Notes under the pieces: model-generated | The model's input: the letters and a program-made list of their open reading frames with translations, nothing else | What the model was told of the DNA's origin: nothing | Databases searched by the model: none | Translations under genes and position numbers: made by a program | Shown here: positions 14,494-24,604 of the stretch, one piece after another | How positions within the stretch are numbered: position 1 is the first letter of the stretch | Layout of the letters: each line of letters opens with the position of its first letter | From: Bacteroidales bacterium | Lineage (GTDB): Bacteria > Bacteroidota > Bacteroidia > Bacteroidales > UBA932 | NCBI GenBank assembly: GCA_017437755.1 | Contig: JAFRXI010000043.1 | Location: forward strand, 1-64,000 | Direction: 5' to 3' | Length of the DNA: 64,000 nucleotides

Positions 14494-16248
14494 ATGAAAA
14501 CCACAGGAACAGTGACCGGTATCGTCTCCAACCTGGTGACCGTCAAAGTCGACGGCCCGGTGGCGGAAAACGAAATCTGCTTCATCGACCTAGCCGGCGT
14601 AAAGATGATGGCGGAAGTCATCAAGGTGGGCGGCAGCAACGCCCAGGTGCAGGTTTTTGAAAGCACCCGCGGCCTGCGTGAAGGCGATACCGTGGAATTC
14701 GAGGGCAGGATGCTCGAGGCCACCCTGGGCCCGGGCCTGCTGTCAAGCGTTTATGACGGTCTGCAGAACGACCTCACGGTGATGGAAGACGTTTTCCTGA
14801 AAAGGGGCGAGTACACCGATCCCCTGGACAGGAAGAAACTCTGGGACTTCACACCCATAGCAAAGCCCGGCGACACGGTAGAGGCCGCCGACTGGCTGGG
14901 CGAGGTTAAGGAAGGATGGCTGCCCCACAAGATAATGGTCCCGTTCTCGTTCAAGGGCGGGTATACTGTCAAGTGGATCAAGGAGGCCGGCTCGTACAAT
15001 GTCGACACGGTGATAGCCGTCCTCACTGATTCCCAGGGGAACGACGTGGATGTCACCATGACCCAGAAATGGCCCGTCAAGGTAGCCATAAAGGGTTATC
15101 GCGAGAAACCCCGTCCCAACAGGATAATGGAAACCGGTGTCCGCGTGTTCGACACCCTCAACCCCATCGCGGAAGGCGGAACCGGATTCATTCCCGGGCC
15201 GTTCGGATGCGGGAAGACCGTGCTCCAGCATGCAATAGCCAAGCAGGGCGACGCCGACGTGATAGTGATGGCGGCCTGCGGCGAGAGGGCCAACGAGGTG
15301 GTGGAGATCTTCACCGAATTCCCGCAGCTGATCGACCCCCATACCGGCAGGCACCTGATGGAGAGGACCACGATCATCTGCAACACCTCAAACATGCCCG
15401 TGGCCGCGCGTGAGGCTTCGGTCTACACCGCCATGACCATCTGCGAATACTACAGGGCAATGGGGCTCAAGTGCCTCCTCCTGGCCGACTCCACTTCCCG
15501 CTGGGCGCAGGCCCTCCGCGAAATGTCCAACCGTATGGAGGAACTTCCCGGCGCCGACGCCTTCCCGGTGGACCTCTCGGCCATCATCTCAAACTTCTAC
15601 TCCCGGGCAGGCATGGTGATCCTGAACAACGGGAAGACCGGGGCTGTCACCTTCATCGGCACCGTCTCCCCTGCCGGCGGAAACCTCAAGGAACCGGTTA
15701 CGGAATCCACCAAGAAAGCGGCCAGATGCTTCTACGCCCTGGAGCAGAACCGGGCGGACCAGAAGCGCTACCCTGCCGTCAACCCCATCGATTCCTATTC
15801 AAAGTATCTGGAATACCCTGAGATCCAGCAGTTCCTTGACAATACCATAGAGAAGGGCTGGGTCGACAAGGTGCTTACAGCCAAGAACATAATCCGGCGC
15901 GGCAAGGAAGCCTCGGAGCAGATAAACATCCTGGGCGACGACGGCGTGCCTATGAGCTACCATGTCACATTCTGGAAGTCCGAGCTGGTGGACTTCATCA
16001 TCCTCCAGCAGGACGGCTTTGATCCGGTTGACTCCCTGTGTCCCCTGGAAAGACAGAAATACATGTTGGACCTGGTGCTGGATACATGCTCGCTGGACTT
16101 TGACTTCCCAGACTACGAGAAGTGCCGCGACTTTTTCAAGAACCTCATCAACGTACTCCGCCAGATGAACTATTCCGAGTTCCATTCCGAACAGTTCAAC
16201 GCCTACAGGCAGGACGTACAAAAACTCCTCGAAGAATATGGCAACTAA
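14494..16248 (+). CDS. atpA: V-type ATPase catalytic subunit A
   Basis: 584 residues; start set at MKTTGTVTGIVSNLVTVKVD, the usual N-terminal barrel. An in-frame non-ATG start at 14440 would overlap the upstream gene. The Walker A loop GPFGCGKT lies near residue 231, preceded by the A-subunit insert region, and catalytic features 'AACGERANEVVEIFTEFPQL' and 'LADSTSRWAQALREMSNRMEE' are present. It hydrolyses or makes ATP in the A3B3 head. It overlaps atpB by 11 bases, consistent with coupled synthesis of the two head subunits. Confidence 0.97.
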   Translation: MKTTGTVTGIVSNLVTVKVDGPVAENEICFIDLAGVKMMAEVIKVGGSNAQVQVFESTRGLREGDTVEFEGRMLEATLGPGLLSSVYDGLQNDLTVMEDVFLKRGEYTDPLDRKKLWDFTPIAKPGDTVEAADWLGEVKEGWLPHKIMVPFSFKGGYTVKWIKEAGSYNVDTVIAVLTDSQGNDVDVTMTQKWPVKVAIKGYREKPRPNRIMETGVRVFDTLNPIAEGGTGFIPGPFGCGKTVLQHAIAKQGDADVIVMAACGERANEVVEIFTEFPQLIDPHTGRHLMERTTIICNTSNMPVAAREASVYTAMTICEYYRAMGLKCLLLADSTSRWAQALREMSNRMEELPGADAFPVDLSAIISNFYSRAGMVILNNGKTGAVTFIGTVSPAGGNLKEPVTESTKKAARCFYALEQNRADQKRYPAVNPIDSYSKYLEYPEIQQFLDNTIEKGWVDKVLTAKNIIRRGKEASEQINILGDDGVPMSYHVTFWKSELVDFIILQQDGFDPVDSLCPLERQKYMLDLVLDTCSLDFDFPDYEKCRDFFKNLINVLRQMNYSEFHSEQFNAYRQDVQKLLEEYGN

Positions 16249-17557
16249 CGCATACAGAAAAGTTTACACCAGGCTCGAGGCCATCACCAAGGCAACCGTG
16301 GCGCTCAGGGCCAGGGGCGTTTCCAACGATGAACTGGCCACCGTCGACGGCCGCCTCGCACAGGTGGTCCGCATAAGGGGCGAAATGGTCACCCTGCAGG
16401 TGTTCTCAGGCACCGAGGGCATTCCCAGCAATGCAACGGTCACCTTCCTCGGGGAGCCCCCTACCCTCAAGGTTGGCGAACAGCTCTCCGGAAGATTCTT
16501 CGACGCCTACGGGCACCCCATCGACGGCGGTCCCGAGGTGGAGGGCGAATCCAGGCAGATCGGCGGTCCTTCGGTGAATCCCTACAAGAGGCGCCAGCCA
16601 TCGCAGCTGATTCCCACCGGCATCGCCGGCATCGACCTCAACAACACCCTGGTCTCCGGCCAGAAGATACCGTTCTTCGCCGACCCTGACCAGCCCTATA
16701 ACAAGGTTATGGCCGATGTAGCCCTACGTGCAGACGTGGACAAGATAATCCTCGGAGGCATGGGACTTTCCAACGACGACTACCTGTTCTTCCGCCACAG
16801 TTTCGAGGAGGCGGGCGCCCTGGACAAGATAATATGCTTCATCAACACCACCGAGAATCCTCCGGTGGAGAGGCTCCTTATCCCCGACATGGCGCTTACC
16901 GCCGCCGAGTACTTTGCCGTGGACAAGAATGAGAAGGTGCTCGTACTGCTCACCGACATGACCCTCTATGCCGACGCCCTGTCCATCGTCTCAAACCGTA
17001 TGGACCAGATCCCGTCCAAGGACTCCATGCCGGGATCGCTGTACTCCGACCTCGCCAAGATATACGAGAAGGCCGTGCAGCTGCCCACCGGCGGCTCCAT
17101 AACCATCATAGCGGTCACCACGCTCAACGACGGTGACATCACCCATGCCATCCCGGACAACACCGGCTATATCACTGAAGGCCAGCTGTATCTGAAGGCC
17201 GACAGCGACTCCGGCAAGGTCATCATCGACCCTTTCCGCTCCCTTTCCAGGCTCAAGCAGCTGGTCCAGAACAAGAAGACCCGCGAGGACCATTCCCAGG
17301 TCATGAACACTTCTGTCCGGCTCTATGCCGACGCCCAGAACGCCAAGACCAAGCTGGAGAATGGATTCGACCTCTCCGACTCCGACCACCGCTGCCTCGC
17401 ATATGCAAAGGAGTATGCCACCAGGCTGCTTTCCATCGACGTGAACATTTCCATAACCGAGATGCTCGACACCGCATGGGAGCTCTTCGCAAAGTATTTC
17501 ACCAAGGCTGAAACCGGTATAAAGCAGTCACTGTCCGACAAATACTGGAAGGCATAA
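16238..17557 (+). CDS. atpB: V-type ATPase regulatory subunit B
   Basis: 439 residues. It begins with the N-terminal barrel (TNAYRKVYTRLEAITKATVA), has 'GIAGIDLNNTLVSGQKIPFF' and 'ILTDMTLYADAL'-type segments of the nucleotide-binding fold, and lacks a Walker A lysine loop, as expected for the non-catalytic subunit. The C-terminal helical part ends AETGIKQSLSDKYWKA. It alternates with subunit A in the head. It overlaps atpA by 11 bases and atpD by one base (TAATG). Confidence 0.97.
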   Translation: MATNAYRKVYTRLEAITKATVALRARGVSNDELATVDGRLAQVVRIRGEMVTLQVFSGTEGIPSNATVTFLGEPPTLKVGEQLSGRFFDAYGHPIDGGPEVEGESRQIGGPSVNPYKRRQPSQLIPTGIAGIDLNNTLVSGQKIPFFADPDQPYNKVMADVALRADVDKIILGGMGLSNDDYLFFRHSFEEAGALDKIICFINTTENPPVERLLIPDMALTAAEYFAVDKNEKVLVLLTDMTLYADALSIVSNRMDQIPSKDSMPGSLYSDLAKIYEKAVQLPTGGSITIIAVTTLNDGDITHAIPDNTGYITEGQLYLKADSDSGKVIIDPFRSLSRLKQLVQNKKTREDHSQVMNTSVRLYADAQNAKTKLENGFDLSDSDHRCLAYAKEYATRLLSIDVNISITEMLDTAWELFAKYFTKAETGIKQSLSDKYWKA

Positions 17558-18162
17558 TGGCTATAAAGTTTCAATATAACAAGACTTCACTGAACGAACT
17601 CGGCAAGCAGCTGAAAGTCCGCCAGAGGGCCCTTCCCACGTTGCAGAACAAGGAATCGGCCCTCAGGATGGAGGTTCGCAAGGCCAAGGACGAGTCGGAG
17701 CGGATAAACAAGGCACTGGAGGAATCCATGCGGCGCTACGACTACCTGTCCTCGCTATGGAACGAATTCAGGAGCGGCCTGGTAAGGATTACAGACGCGG
17801 AACTGAAGACGGTGAAGGTCGCCGGAGTCAAGACTCCGGGATTGGGCGGGATCAAATACGAAATCACCCCGTTCAATGCCTTTGCCGCCCCCGCCTGGTA
17901 TGCCGACGGCGTGGAAATCCTCAAGGAACTGGGCAGGCTGGGCATCGAATCGGAAGTCTACATGGAGAAGGCCAGGATCCTGGATTACCAGAGGAAGAAG
18001 ACCACCCAGAAGGTAAACCTCTATGAAAAGGTCCAGATACCCGGGTACCAGGAAGCCATCCGCAAGATAAAGCGCTACATGGAGGACGAGGAGAACCTTT
18101 CCAAGGCGTCGTCCAAGATAGTGAAAACCCGTCACGAGGAAGAGGAGGCCTCCAGCCTATGA
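17557..18162 (+). CDS. atpD: V-type ATPase central-stalk subunit D
   Basis: 201 residues, starting AIKFQYNKTSLNELGKQLKV. Two long helices at the ends (about 1-70 and 125-200) form the antiparallel coiled coil of the rotor shaft, with a short middle region (VKTPGLGGIKYEITPFNAF). This is the family's usual length and layout. The subunit rotates inside the A/B head. Its stop overlaps the GTG/ATG region of the subunit I gene. No subunit F gene lies in this operon, as in other Bacteroidota V-type clusters. Confidence 0.93.
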   Translation: MAIKFQYNKTSLNELGKQLKVRQRALPTLQNKESALRMEVRKAKDESERINKALEESMRRYDYLSSLWNEFRSGLVRITDAELKTVKVAGVKTPGLGGIKYEITPFNAFAAPAWYADGVEILKELGRLGIESEVYMEKARILDYQRKKTTQKVNLYEKVQIPGYQEAIRKIKRYMEDEENLSKASSKIVKTRHEEEEASSL

Positions 18163-18170
18163 TAACCCCC

Positions 18171-20347
<2,177 letters not shown>

Positions 20348-20350
20348 GCC

Positions 20351-20932
20351 ATGAAAAAGATTATCATCGCAGCTGCAGCACTGCTGACCTTCGCATTTTC
20401 GTCGGTGGCCCAGCCTGTCATGCAGGAGTTCGAACCGGGTGCCGGATTCGCCATCTATCCATCCAGCGGATGCCGCAATTCGGTTTCGCTCTTTGCCGAA
20501 TACAGGGCCTTCTTCAATGATATGGTTGACCTTGGCGTCAGGGCATCGACTTCCTGGACCAGAAGGATCTTAACCACTTCAACCACCGACCCTGACAGCG
20601 GGCTCGTAACCACCTCCGAGAACAAATACAGGCTCTGGGGCACAAAGATCCAGGCCTTCGGGGACTACCACCTTCCCCTCGCGGCGAATTTCACCCCGTA
20701 TGCAGGAGTCGGGCTCGGCCCCCAGCTCTGCATGACAAGGCCCGCCGACCCTGCCTTCAAACTGCGCCTTGCGCTTACCCCGAGGCTGGGGATCAGGCTT
20801 TTCGAGACCATCGACCTGGGCGTTGAGTTCAACTGGGTCCCCGGAGCCGTAAGCTTCAACTACATCGCCCTCAACTTTGGTTGGGTATTCCAGGTTGGAG
20901 CATACGGAAGGGGCGGCGGATACTTGTTCTGA
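20351..20932 (+). CDS. Secreted outer-membrane beta-barrel-like protein (193 aa)
   Basis: A clear signal peptide (MKKIIIAAAALLTFAFSSVA) is followed by alternating strands with aromatic ends, such as 'YHLPLAANFTPYAGVGLGPQ' and 'IDLGVEFNWVPGAVSFNYIA', ending GGGYLF with a C-terminal aromatic. This is the look of a small eight-strand outer-membrane barrel. It begins three bases after atpK and its stop overlaps the next start (TGATG), so it is in the ATPase transcript. A link to ion pumping is not evident. Function unknown. Confidence 0.75.
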   Translation: MKKIIIAAAALLTFAFSSVAQPVMQEFEPGAGFAIYPSSGCRNSVSLFAEYRAFFNDMVDLGVRASTSWTRRILTTSTTDPDSGLVTTSENKYRLWGTKIQAFGDYHLPLAANFTPYAGVGLGPQLCMTRPADPAFKLRLALTPRLGIRLFETIDLGVEFNWVPGAVSFNYIALNFGWVFQVGAYGRGGGYLF

Positions 20933-21639
20933 TGTCCATTGCCGATATACGCGGCCTGCGGCGCAACACACCCATAAAGAGCCCCGAGAGTATGCTCGAT
21001 ACTGTCAGGGCTCTTGGCATTGTACCGTTTTTCGTAAATTCCATCCCGGGCTATTCGGTCGAGGAACTTACCGAGGGCGGCCTGTGGTTCGACGACATCA
21101 CCCTCGGACCCTGGGACTGGAAGATCCATCTTGTGCAGAGCGGCGAAATAGCCTACGGCAAGTTCCTTCTGGGAGGAAAGAGCGCTTTTGCCACCATACC
21201 ATGGTACATGGAGCTGGTAAACTACCGGCGTTCCCTGCCAAAATATGCTCCCGAGGGCATCCAGAAGGAGGTTCTGGACTACATCTCATCCCACGGCTCC
21301 GCCACGGTGAGGGAACTGCGCAGGGAATTCGGCCTTAAGAAAAACCAGGTGGACACTATCCTCACCAAACTCGAGAACCAGACAAGGGTTGTTATTGGAG
21401 ACATCATCCGAGTTTACCGCGGTGAGGACCTGCATTACAACGGCTGGCAGACAGCATCGTTCTGCACCCCCGACGACCTCTTTGCCCAGGATACGCCCTC
21501 GTTCGGCCCGCTGAAGGCCGGTCCGGCATTCACCACGCCCCGGCACTCCCCCGCCGAATCGTACGGCCTTCTCCGCCGGCACATCCTTTCGCTGGCCCCG
21601 GAAGCCACAGACAAACAGATACAAACGCTTTTGGGATAA
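20932..21639 (+). CDS. AlkZ-related protein with winged-helix domain (235 aa)
   Basis: Start at 20932, where ATG overlaps the previous stop. It opens MSIADIRGLRRNTPI and shows 'LGPWDWKIHLVQSGEIAYGK', 'AFATIPWYMELVNYRRSLPK' and 'LHYNGWQTASFC', the pattern of proteins annotated as AlkZ-related in Bacteroidota. The middle (LDYISSHGSATVRELRREFG) is a winged-helix DNA-binding segment. AlkZ is a DNA glycosylase of HTH_42 type that unhooks crosslinks; a repair or DNA-binding role here is inferred. It is last in the ATPase operon, just before the terminator at 21641. Confidence 0.7.
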   Translation: MSIADIRGLRRNTPIKSPESMLDTVRALGIVPFFVNSIPGYSVEELTEGGLWFDDITLGPWDWKIHLVQSGEIAYGKFLLGGKSAFATIPWYMELVNYRRSLPKYAPEGIQKEVLDYISSHGSATVRELRREFGLKKNQVDTILTKLENQTRVVIGDIIRVYRGEDLHYNGWQTASFCTPDDLFAQDTPSFGPLKAGPAFTTPRHSPAESYGLLRRHILSLAPEATDKQIQTLLG

Positions 21640-21640
21640 T

Positions 21641-21675
21641 AAAAAAGGCGCCGGGATTGTCCTGGCGCCTTTTTC
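21641..21675. terminator. Bidirectional terminator between the ATPase operon and rpmE
   Basis: Six A residues, GGCGCCGGG, ATTG-type loop, CCTGGCGCC, then five T residues: a roughly 14-bp stem with one G-T pair and A/T tracts on both sides. It separates two convergent transcription units. Confidence 0.9.
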
Positions 21676-21689
21676 CTTCCGGGCAGTAA

Positions 21690-21941
21690 TTATTTCTGCC
21701 TGTTCTTGTATCTCTGGTAGAACCTGTCCACGCGACCGGCGGTATCCACGAGCTTCACCTTTCCGGTATAGAACGGATGGGAAGTGTTGGAAATTTCAAG
21801 CTTCACCAGCGGGTACTCAACTCCGTCAACAGTAAGGGTCTCCTTGGTGTTGGCGCAGGAGCGGGTGATGAAGACAGTCTCGTTGGACATATCCTTGAAA
21901 GCTACAAGACGGTAGGTTTCGGGATGAATTCCTTTTTTCAT
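21690..21941 (-). CDS. rpmE: Ribosomal protein bL31, type B (83 aa)
   Basis: Begins MKKGIHPETYRLVAFKDMSN and contains 'ISNTSHPFYTGKVKLVDTAG', the type-B L31 pattern, ending VDRFYQRYKNRQK. It lacks the CxxC zinc pairs of type-A L31, having one Cys only (RSCANT). It is a component of the large ribosomal subunit at the subunit interface. Its 5' leader holds a 14-bp palindrome at 21952-21965, downstream of the promoter box at 21996-21989, which could be an operator. In many bacteria zinc-free L31 is zinc-controlled. Confidence 0.97.
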   Translation of the reverse strand: MKKGIHPETYRLVAFKDMSNETVFITRSCANTKETLTVDGVEYPLVKLEISNTSHPFYTGKVKLVDTAGRVDRFYQRYKNRQK

Positions 21942-21951
21942 GTCCTTGGTA

Positions 21952-21965
21952 TATTATCGATAATA
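21952..21965. promoter_or_regulatory. 14-bp perfect palindrome in the rpmE leader
   Basis: TATTATCGATAATA, ten bases upstream of the rpmE ATG and downstream of its promoter box. The AT-rich dyad resembles Fur/Zur-family operators in form. This is an inference from shape and neighbour only. Confidence 0.4.
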
Positions 21966-21988
21966 AAATAGTCTACAAAATCGGAGCG

Positions 21989-21996
21989 CAAATATA
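21989..21996 (-). promoter_or_regulatory. TAnnTTTG promoter box of rpmE
   Basis: Minus-strand TATATTTG (21996-21989), 48 bases before the ATG. Confidence 0.55.
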
Positions 21997-22069
21997 GGGA
22001 GTCTTTTCCACATTTCCAAAACTTTCCGCAGCTATTTCATTATTCTTGACTGCCTTCCCACCACTGAGG

Positions 22070-22633
22070 CTACAATTCAGTCTTCTGTCCGCCCTGAGGG
22101 CGCTGGCCCCGCTGAGGACGCTCTCCACCCTGAGGGCGCTGTCCCCCGTCAGGACGCTGGCCGCCCCACTGGGGACGCTGTCCACCCTGATACTGACCGC
22201 CCTGATGCTGGCCGCCCTTGCGCATCATAACTTTCTGCTGGATTCCCTTTTCAATTTCAAAGAGCTGCATAAGCTGCCTTGCATCAAGGACTTTGGCAAA
22301 TTCATCAACATATTTCAGCCTTATTGCCTGGGCCCTCTGCTGACGCTCGATCTTTGCTTTCAAGATGGCGGCAGCCTCTTCACTTGTCATAGGCTTCTCT
22401 CCGGGCTTTGCATTCTTGTCGCGTCTGATCACGTTGGAATGCATTTCATCGTCGTACCTCTTGTAAATGGGGACGAACAAAGCTTTCTGCTCATCCGACA
22501 GTTCAAGCTGATAGACATATTCCCGAATCTTTGCCTCAAATAAACGGTCATTCACAGAAGCATCGTTCTTGTCCTGTCCAAAGGTGGCTATGGCCATCAG
22601 GCCGATGCCTAGGGTAAGTACTATTCGTTTCAT
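22070..22633 (-). CDS. Spy/CpxP-like periplasmic protein with GGQRP-rich tail (187 aa)
   Basis: Start set at MKRIVLTLGIGLMAIATFGQ (22633), a signal peptide; an in-frame start at 22684 would overlap the upstream gene. The body is helical (YVYQLELSDEQKALFVPIYK, 'EEAAAILKAKIERQQRAQAI'), in the style of the Spy/CpxP or DUF4890-like stress proteins. The last ~50 residues are a low-complexity tail of GGQ, GQRPQ and GGERPQ repeats, probably disordered. It is third in the operon with the sigma factor and the membrane partner, 19 bases after the latter, suggesting an envelope-stress output. Confidence 0.7.
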   Translation of the reverse strand: MKRIVLTLGIGLMAIATFGQDKNDASVNDRLFEAKIREYVYQLELSDEQKALFVPIYKRYDDEMHSNVIRRDKNAKPGEKPMTSEEAAAILKAKIERQQRAQAIRLKYVDEFAKVLDARQLMQLFEIEKGIQQKVMMRKGGQHQGGQYQGGQRPQWGGQRPDGGQRPQGGERPQRGQRPQGGQKTEL

Positions 22634-22652
22634 TGTCTTAAGTTTTTGATTG

Positions 22653-22964
22653 TTATTGGTAATAATATTCCGGAATTTCTTCAATTGGCAATTCGTCTAT
22701 CATGGAGACCTCGGTATCCGTAAGTGAAGCGAGGAAAGCGTCCATCGGACTCAGGGCGTTCCGGTGGAGTGAAAAAGTGAGGGCACATACCAGGACGGCA
22801 GCCGCGGCGATGCCGGAAACCGCATAGATCCATGGGCGTGCGAACCTGTTGGCCCTGACGGACTGGGCTGAAGCGTTTTCACTGCAGCGCTCCACCAGCT
22901 CTTTCACGTATCCTGGACCCTCTAGATAAGGAAGGCCGGTAATGGTCTTGTCGAACTCTTTCAT
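22653..22964 (-). CDS. Single-pass membrane protein, probable anti-sigma partner (103 aa)
   Basis: The N-terminal ~45 residues are soluble (MKEFDKTITGLPYLEGPGYV), one membrane helix follows (WIYAVSGIAAAAVLVCALTF), then a short acidic outside part ending IEEIPEYYYQ. The start overlaps the sigma-factor stop by four bases. The topology and position are those of anti-sigma factors, but no zinc-binding HxxxCxxC motif is present, so the role is inferred from context. Confidence 0.6.
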   Translation of the reverse strand: MKEFDKTITGLPYLEGPGYVKELVERCSENASAQSVRANRFARPWIYAVSGIAAAAVLVCALTFSLHRNALSPMDAFLASLTDTEVSMIDELPIEEIPEYYYQ

Positions 22965-23473
22965 ATCGCGTTGTCTTTCAAGTAATCTTTTATCTTCTGG
23001 ACTGCATAGTGGTAATTGGTCCTGAGGGAATTATCGCTTTTGCCTGTTATCCGGGCAATCTGCCCGTAGGAAAGGTCGTCGTAATAACGGAGGTTGAAAA
23101 CCACTCTCTGTGTAGTGCTGAGCTGCATCACGGCCTGCTGGAAAAGGACTTGTGAGCGGCTCGCATCAGGGGCACTCTCACCCGCCACCATCGATGACAG
23201 TTCTCCTCCCAGAGTATCCAGGCTTTGGAAAAGCTTCACCCTTTTCCTCAAAACCTGCAGTGCCTCGTTGGTAGCTATCCGGTAGCACCATGCCTCCAGG
23301 TTCGAATCATCCCCCCTGAAGGTCGATGCCTTTGTGAAAACCTTGATGAAAGTCTCCTGGAGTGCATCCTCCGCATCATCGTGACTGACGACCAGGCGAC
23401 GGATATGCCAATACAGCCGCTCCCCATACCGGTCGGCTACCTGCTTCAGGATATTGTCGCTTGAAACGTGCAT
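22961..23473 (-). CDS. ECF-type RNA polymerase sigma factor (170 aa)
   Basis: Region 2 is visible as DAEDALQETFIKVFTKASTF with 'WCYRIATNEALQVLRKR', and region 4 as 'STTQRVVFNLRYYDDLSYGQ' followed by IARITGKSDNSLRTNYHYAV, a helix-turn-helix. There is no region 3 and length is normal for extracytoplasmic-function sigmas. It is first of a three-gene operon with a membrane partner and a periplasmic Spy-like protein, so it probably senses envelope state. The TAnnTTTG box upstream is imperfect (TATAATTTG), suggesting another sigma, perhaps itself. Confidence 0.95.
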   Translation of the reverse strand: MHVSSDNILKQVADRYGERLYWHIRRLVVSHDDAEDALQETFIKVFTKASTFRGDDSNLEAWCYRIATNEALQVLRKRVKLFQSLDTLGGELSSMVAGESAPDASRSQVLFQQAVMQLSTTQRVVFNLRYYDDLSYGQIARITGKSDNSLRTNYHYAVQKIKDYLKDNAI

Positions 23474-23535
23474 CTTTCTAACCTTTCAAATTATAGATGC
23501 ACAAACCATTCCGATGTTAAAACTAATCGGAAAAA

Positions 23536-24603
23536 TTACTTCATCCTGTACGGCTGGTCGTCGTAAAGGAGGAAACGGCGCGCCTTGCGGATCCACTTCT
23601 GCTCCTCTAGCTTGACATGTTCCCTGGCATCCAGAAGTGAGATTGTCCCGCGGATATACTCGGCAAGGACGGGGTCCGAAAGCTTGCGGAAAAAGTCGGC
23701 ACCCAACTCGAACTGCGAATACCGCTCATGGAAATACCTGATCAACTGCACCGTATGAAGGAGCGAATGGTACGGCTCGCCCGGAACCATGATGATCTGG
23801 TAGCCAAAGCACCTTTCACCCTCATACCTGCCGCAGGAAGGGGTGAATGAACACGGCCTCATCAATGCTCCTGACGGTGCGGGAGGATTCTCCAGCGGTC
23901 CTGTCTTCAGGAAAGGCGCCCCGATGTACTCGTAGGGCCTTGCGGTACCGATTCCCGGAGTGACGGAAGTATTGTTCCAGAGTCCTCCCCCGCTGTACAT
24001 ATAGCAGGTGAAGAAGCCGGGGATGTCGGACGAGGGAGCAATGGTCCAGGGCATCAGCTTCCTGGAAGCCTCTGTGGCCATGAAGGATATCACATGGAGC
24101 GGGAAGCGGGCCGATATCTCGGAATAGTAAAGGTTGCAGAGTTCGCCCAGGGTGAGACCGTGCCGGTGCGCGACCTTGGGAACGTACATCTCGCATTCCA
24201 GGGCCGGTATGGAACCTTCCACCACCCTGCCGGCAGGATTCTGGTGGTCCACCACATACATTGCCGGAGCCTCGTCGCCAAGGAGCGCGAGTATCTCCAT
24301 CAGGTGCATTACGTCCTTGGTATAATTGAAATACCGGCTTCCGCTATCCTGGATCTCCACCACCACCGCATCCAGTTCCCTGAGCTGTTCCGGTTCAAAG
24401 ACGATATGGTTGGTCCCGGGAGTAAGCTCGGCGTCCCGTGGATTGAAAACGGTGGAGAGGTTGCCGCGGAGCCTGAAGATATCGTAAAGGAAGGTCCCCC
24501 TGCCTGAATCCCAGCAGTTCTGTGTACAGAAACAACCTACCCGGCCCTCTGTCAGCGCCCTGTCCAGCTGGTCTTCGATTGGAGTTGTCCTGAACGAGAA
24601 CAT
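23536..24603 (-). CDS. DUF1343 / NamZ-type exo-N-acetylmuramidase homologue
   Basis: 355 residues with the DUF1343 pattern: CFCTQNCWDSGRGTF, 'VFNPRDAELTPGTNHIV', 'VVEIQDSGSRYFNYTKDVMH' and 'YVVDHQNPAGRVVEGSIPA'. The family includes NamZ, which removes terminal N-acetylmuramic acid from peptidoglycan fragments. Unlike many members it has no signal peptide, so it would act in the cytoplasm on imported muropeptides or be leaderless. It begins one base after glmM ends, and the pairing with an amino-sugar mutase supports cell-wall sugar recycling (inference). Confidence 0.85.
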   Translation of the reverse strand: MFSFRTTPIEDQLDRALTEGRVGCFCTQNCWDSGRGTFLYDIFRLRGNLSTVFNPRDAELTPGTNHIVFEPEQLRELDAVVVEIQDSGSRYFNYTKDVMHLMEILALLGDEAPAMYVVDHQNPAGRVVEGSIPALECEMYVPKVAHRHGLTLGELCNLYYSEISARFPLHVISFMATEASRKLMPWTIAPSSDIPGFFTCYMYSGGGLWNNTSVTPGIGTARPYEYIGAPFLKTGPLENPPAPSGALMRPCSFTPSCGRYEGERCFGYQIIMVPGEPYHSLLHTVQLIRYFHERYSQFELGADFFRKLSDPVLAEYIRGTISLLDAREHVKLEEQKWIRKARRFLLYDDQPYRMK

Positions 24604-24604
24604 C

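Noticed and set aside
22046..22543. 165-codon plus-strand frame opposite the Spy-like gene
   Set aside because: Leu/Ser/Pro-rich antisense of the GGQRP repeat region; the opposite strand has a signal peptide and operon context.
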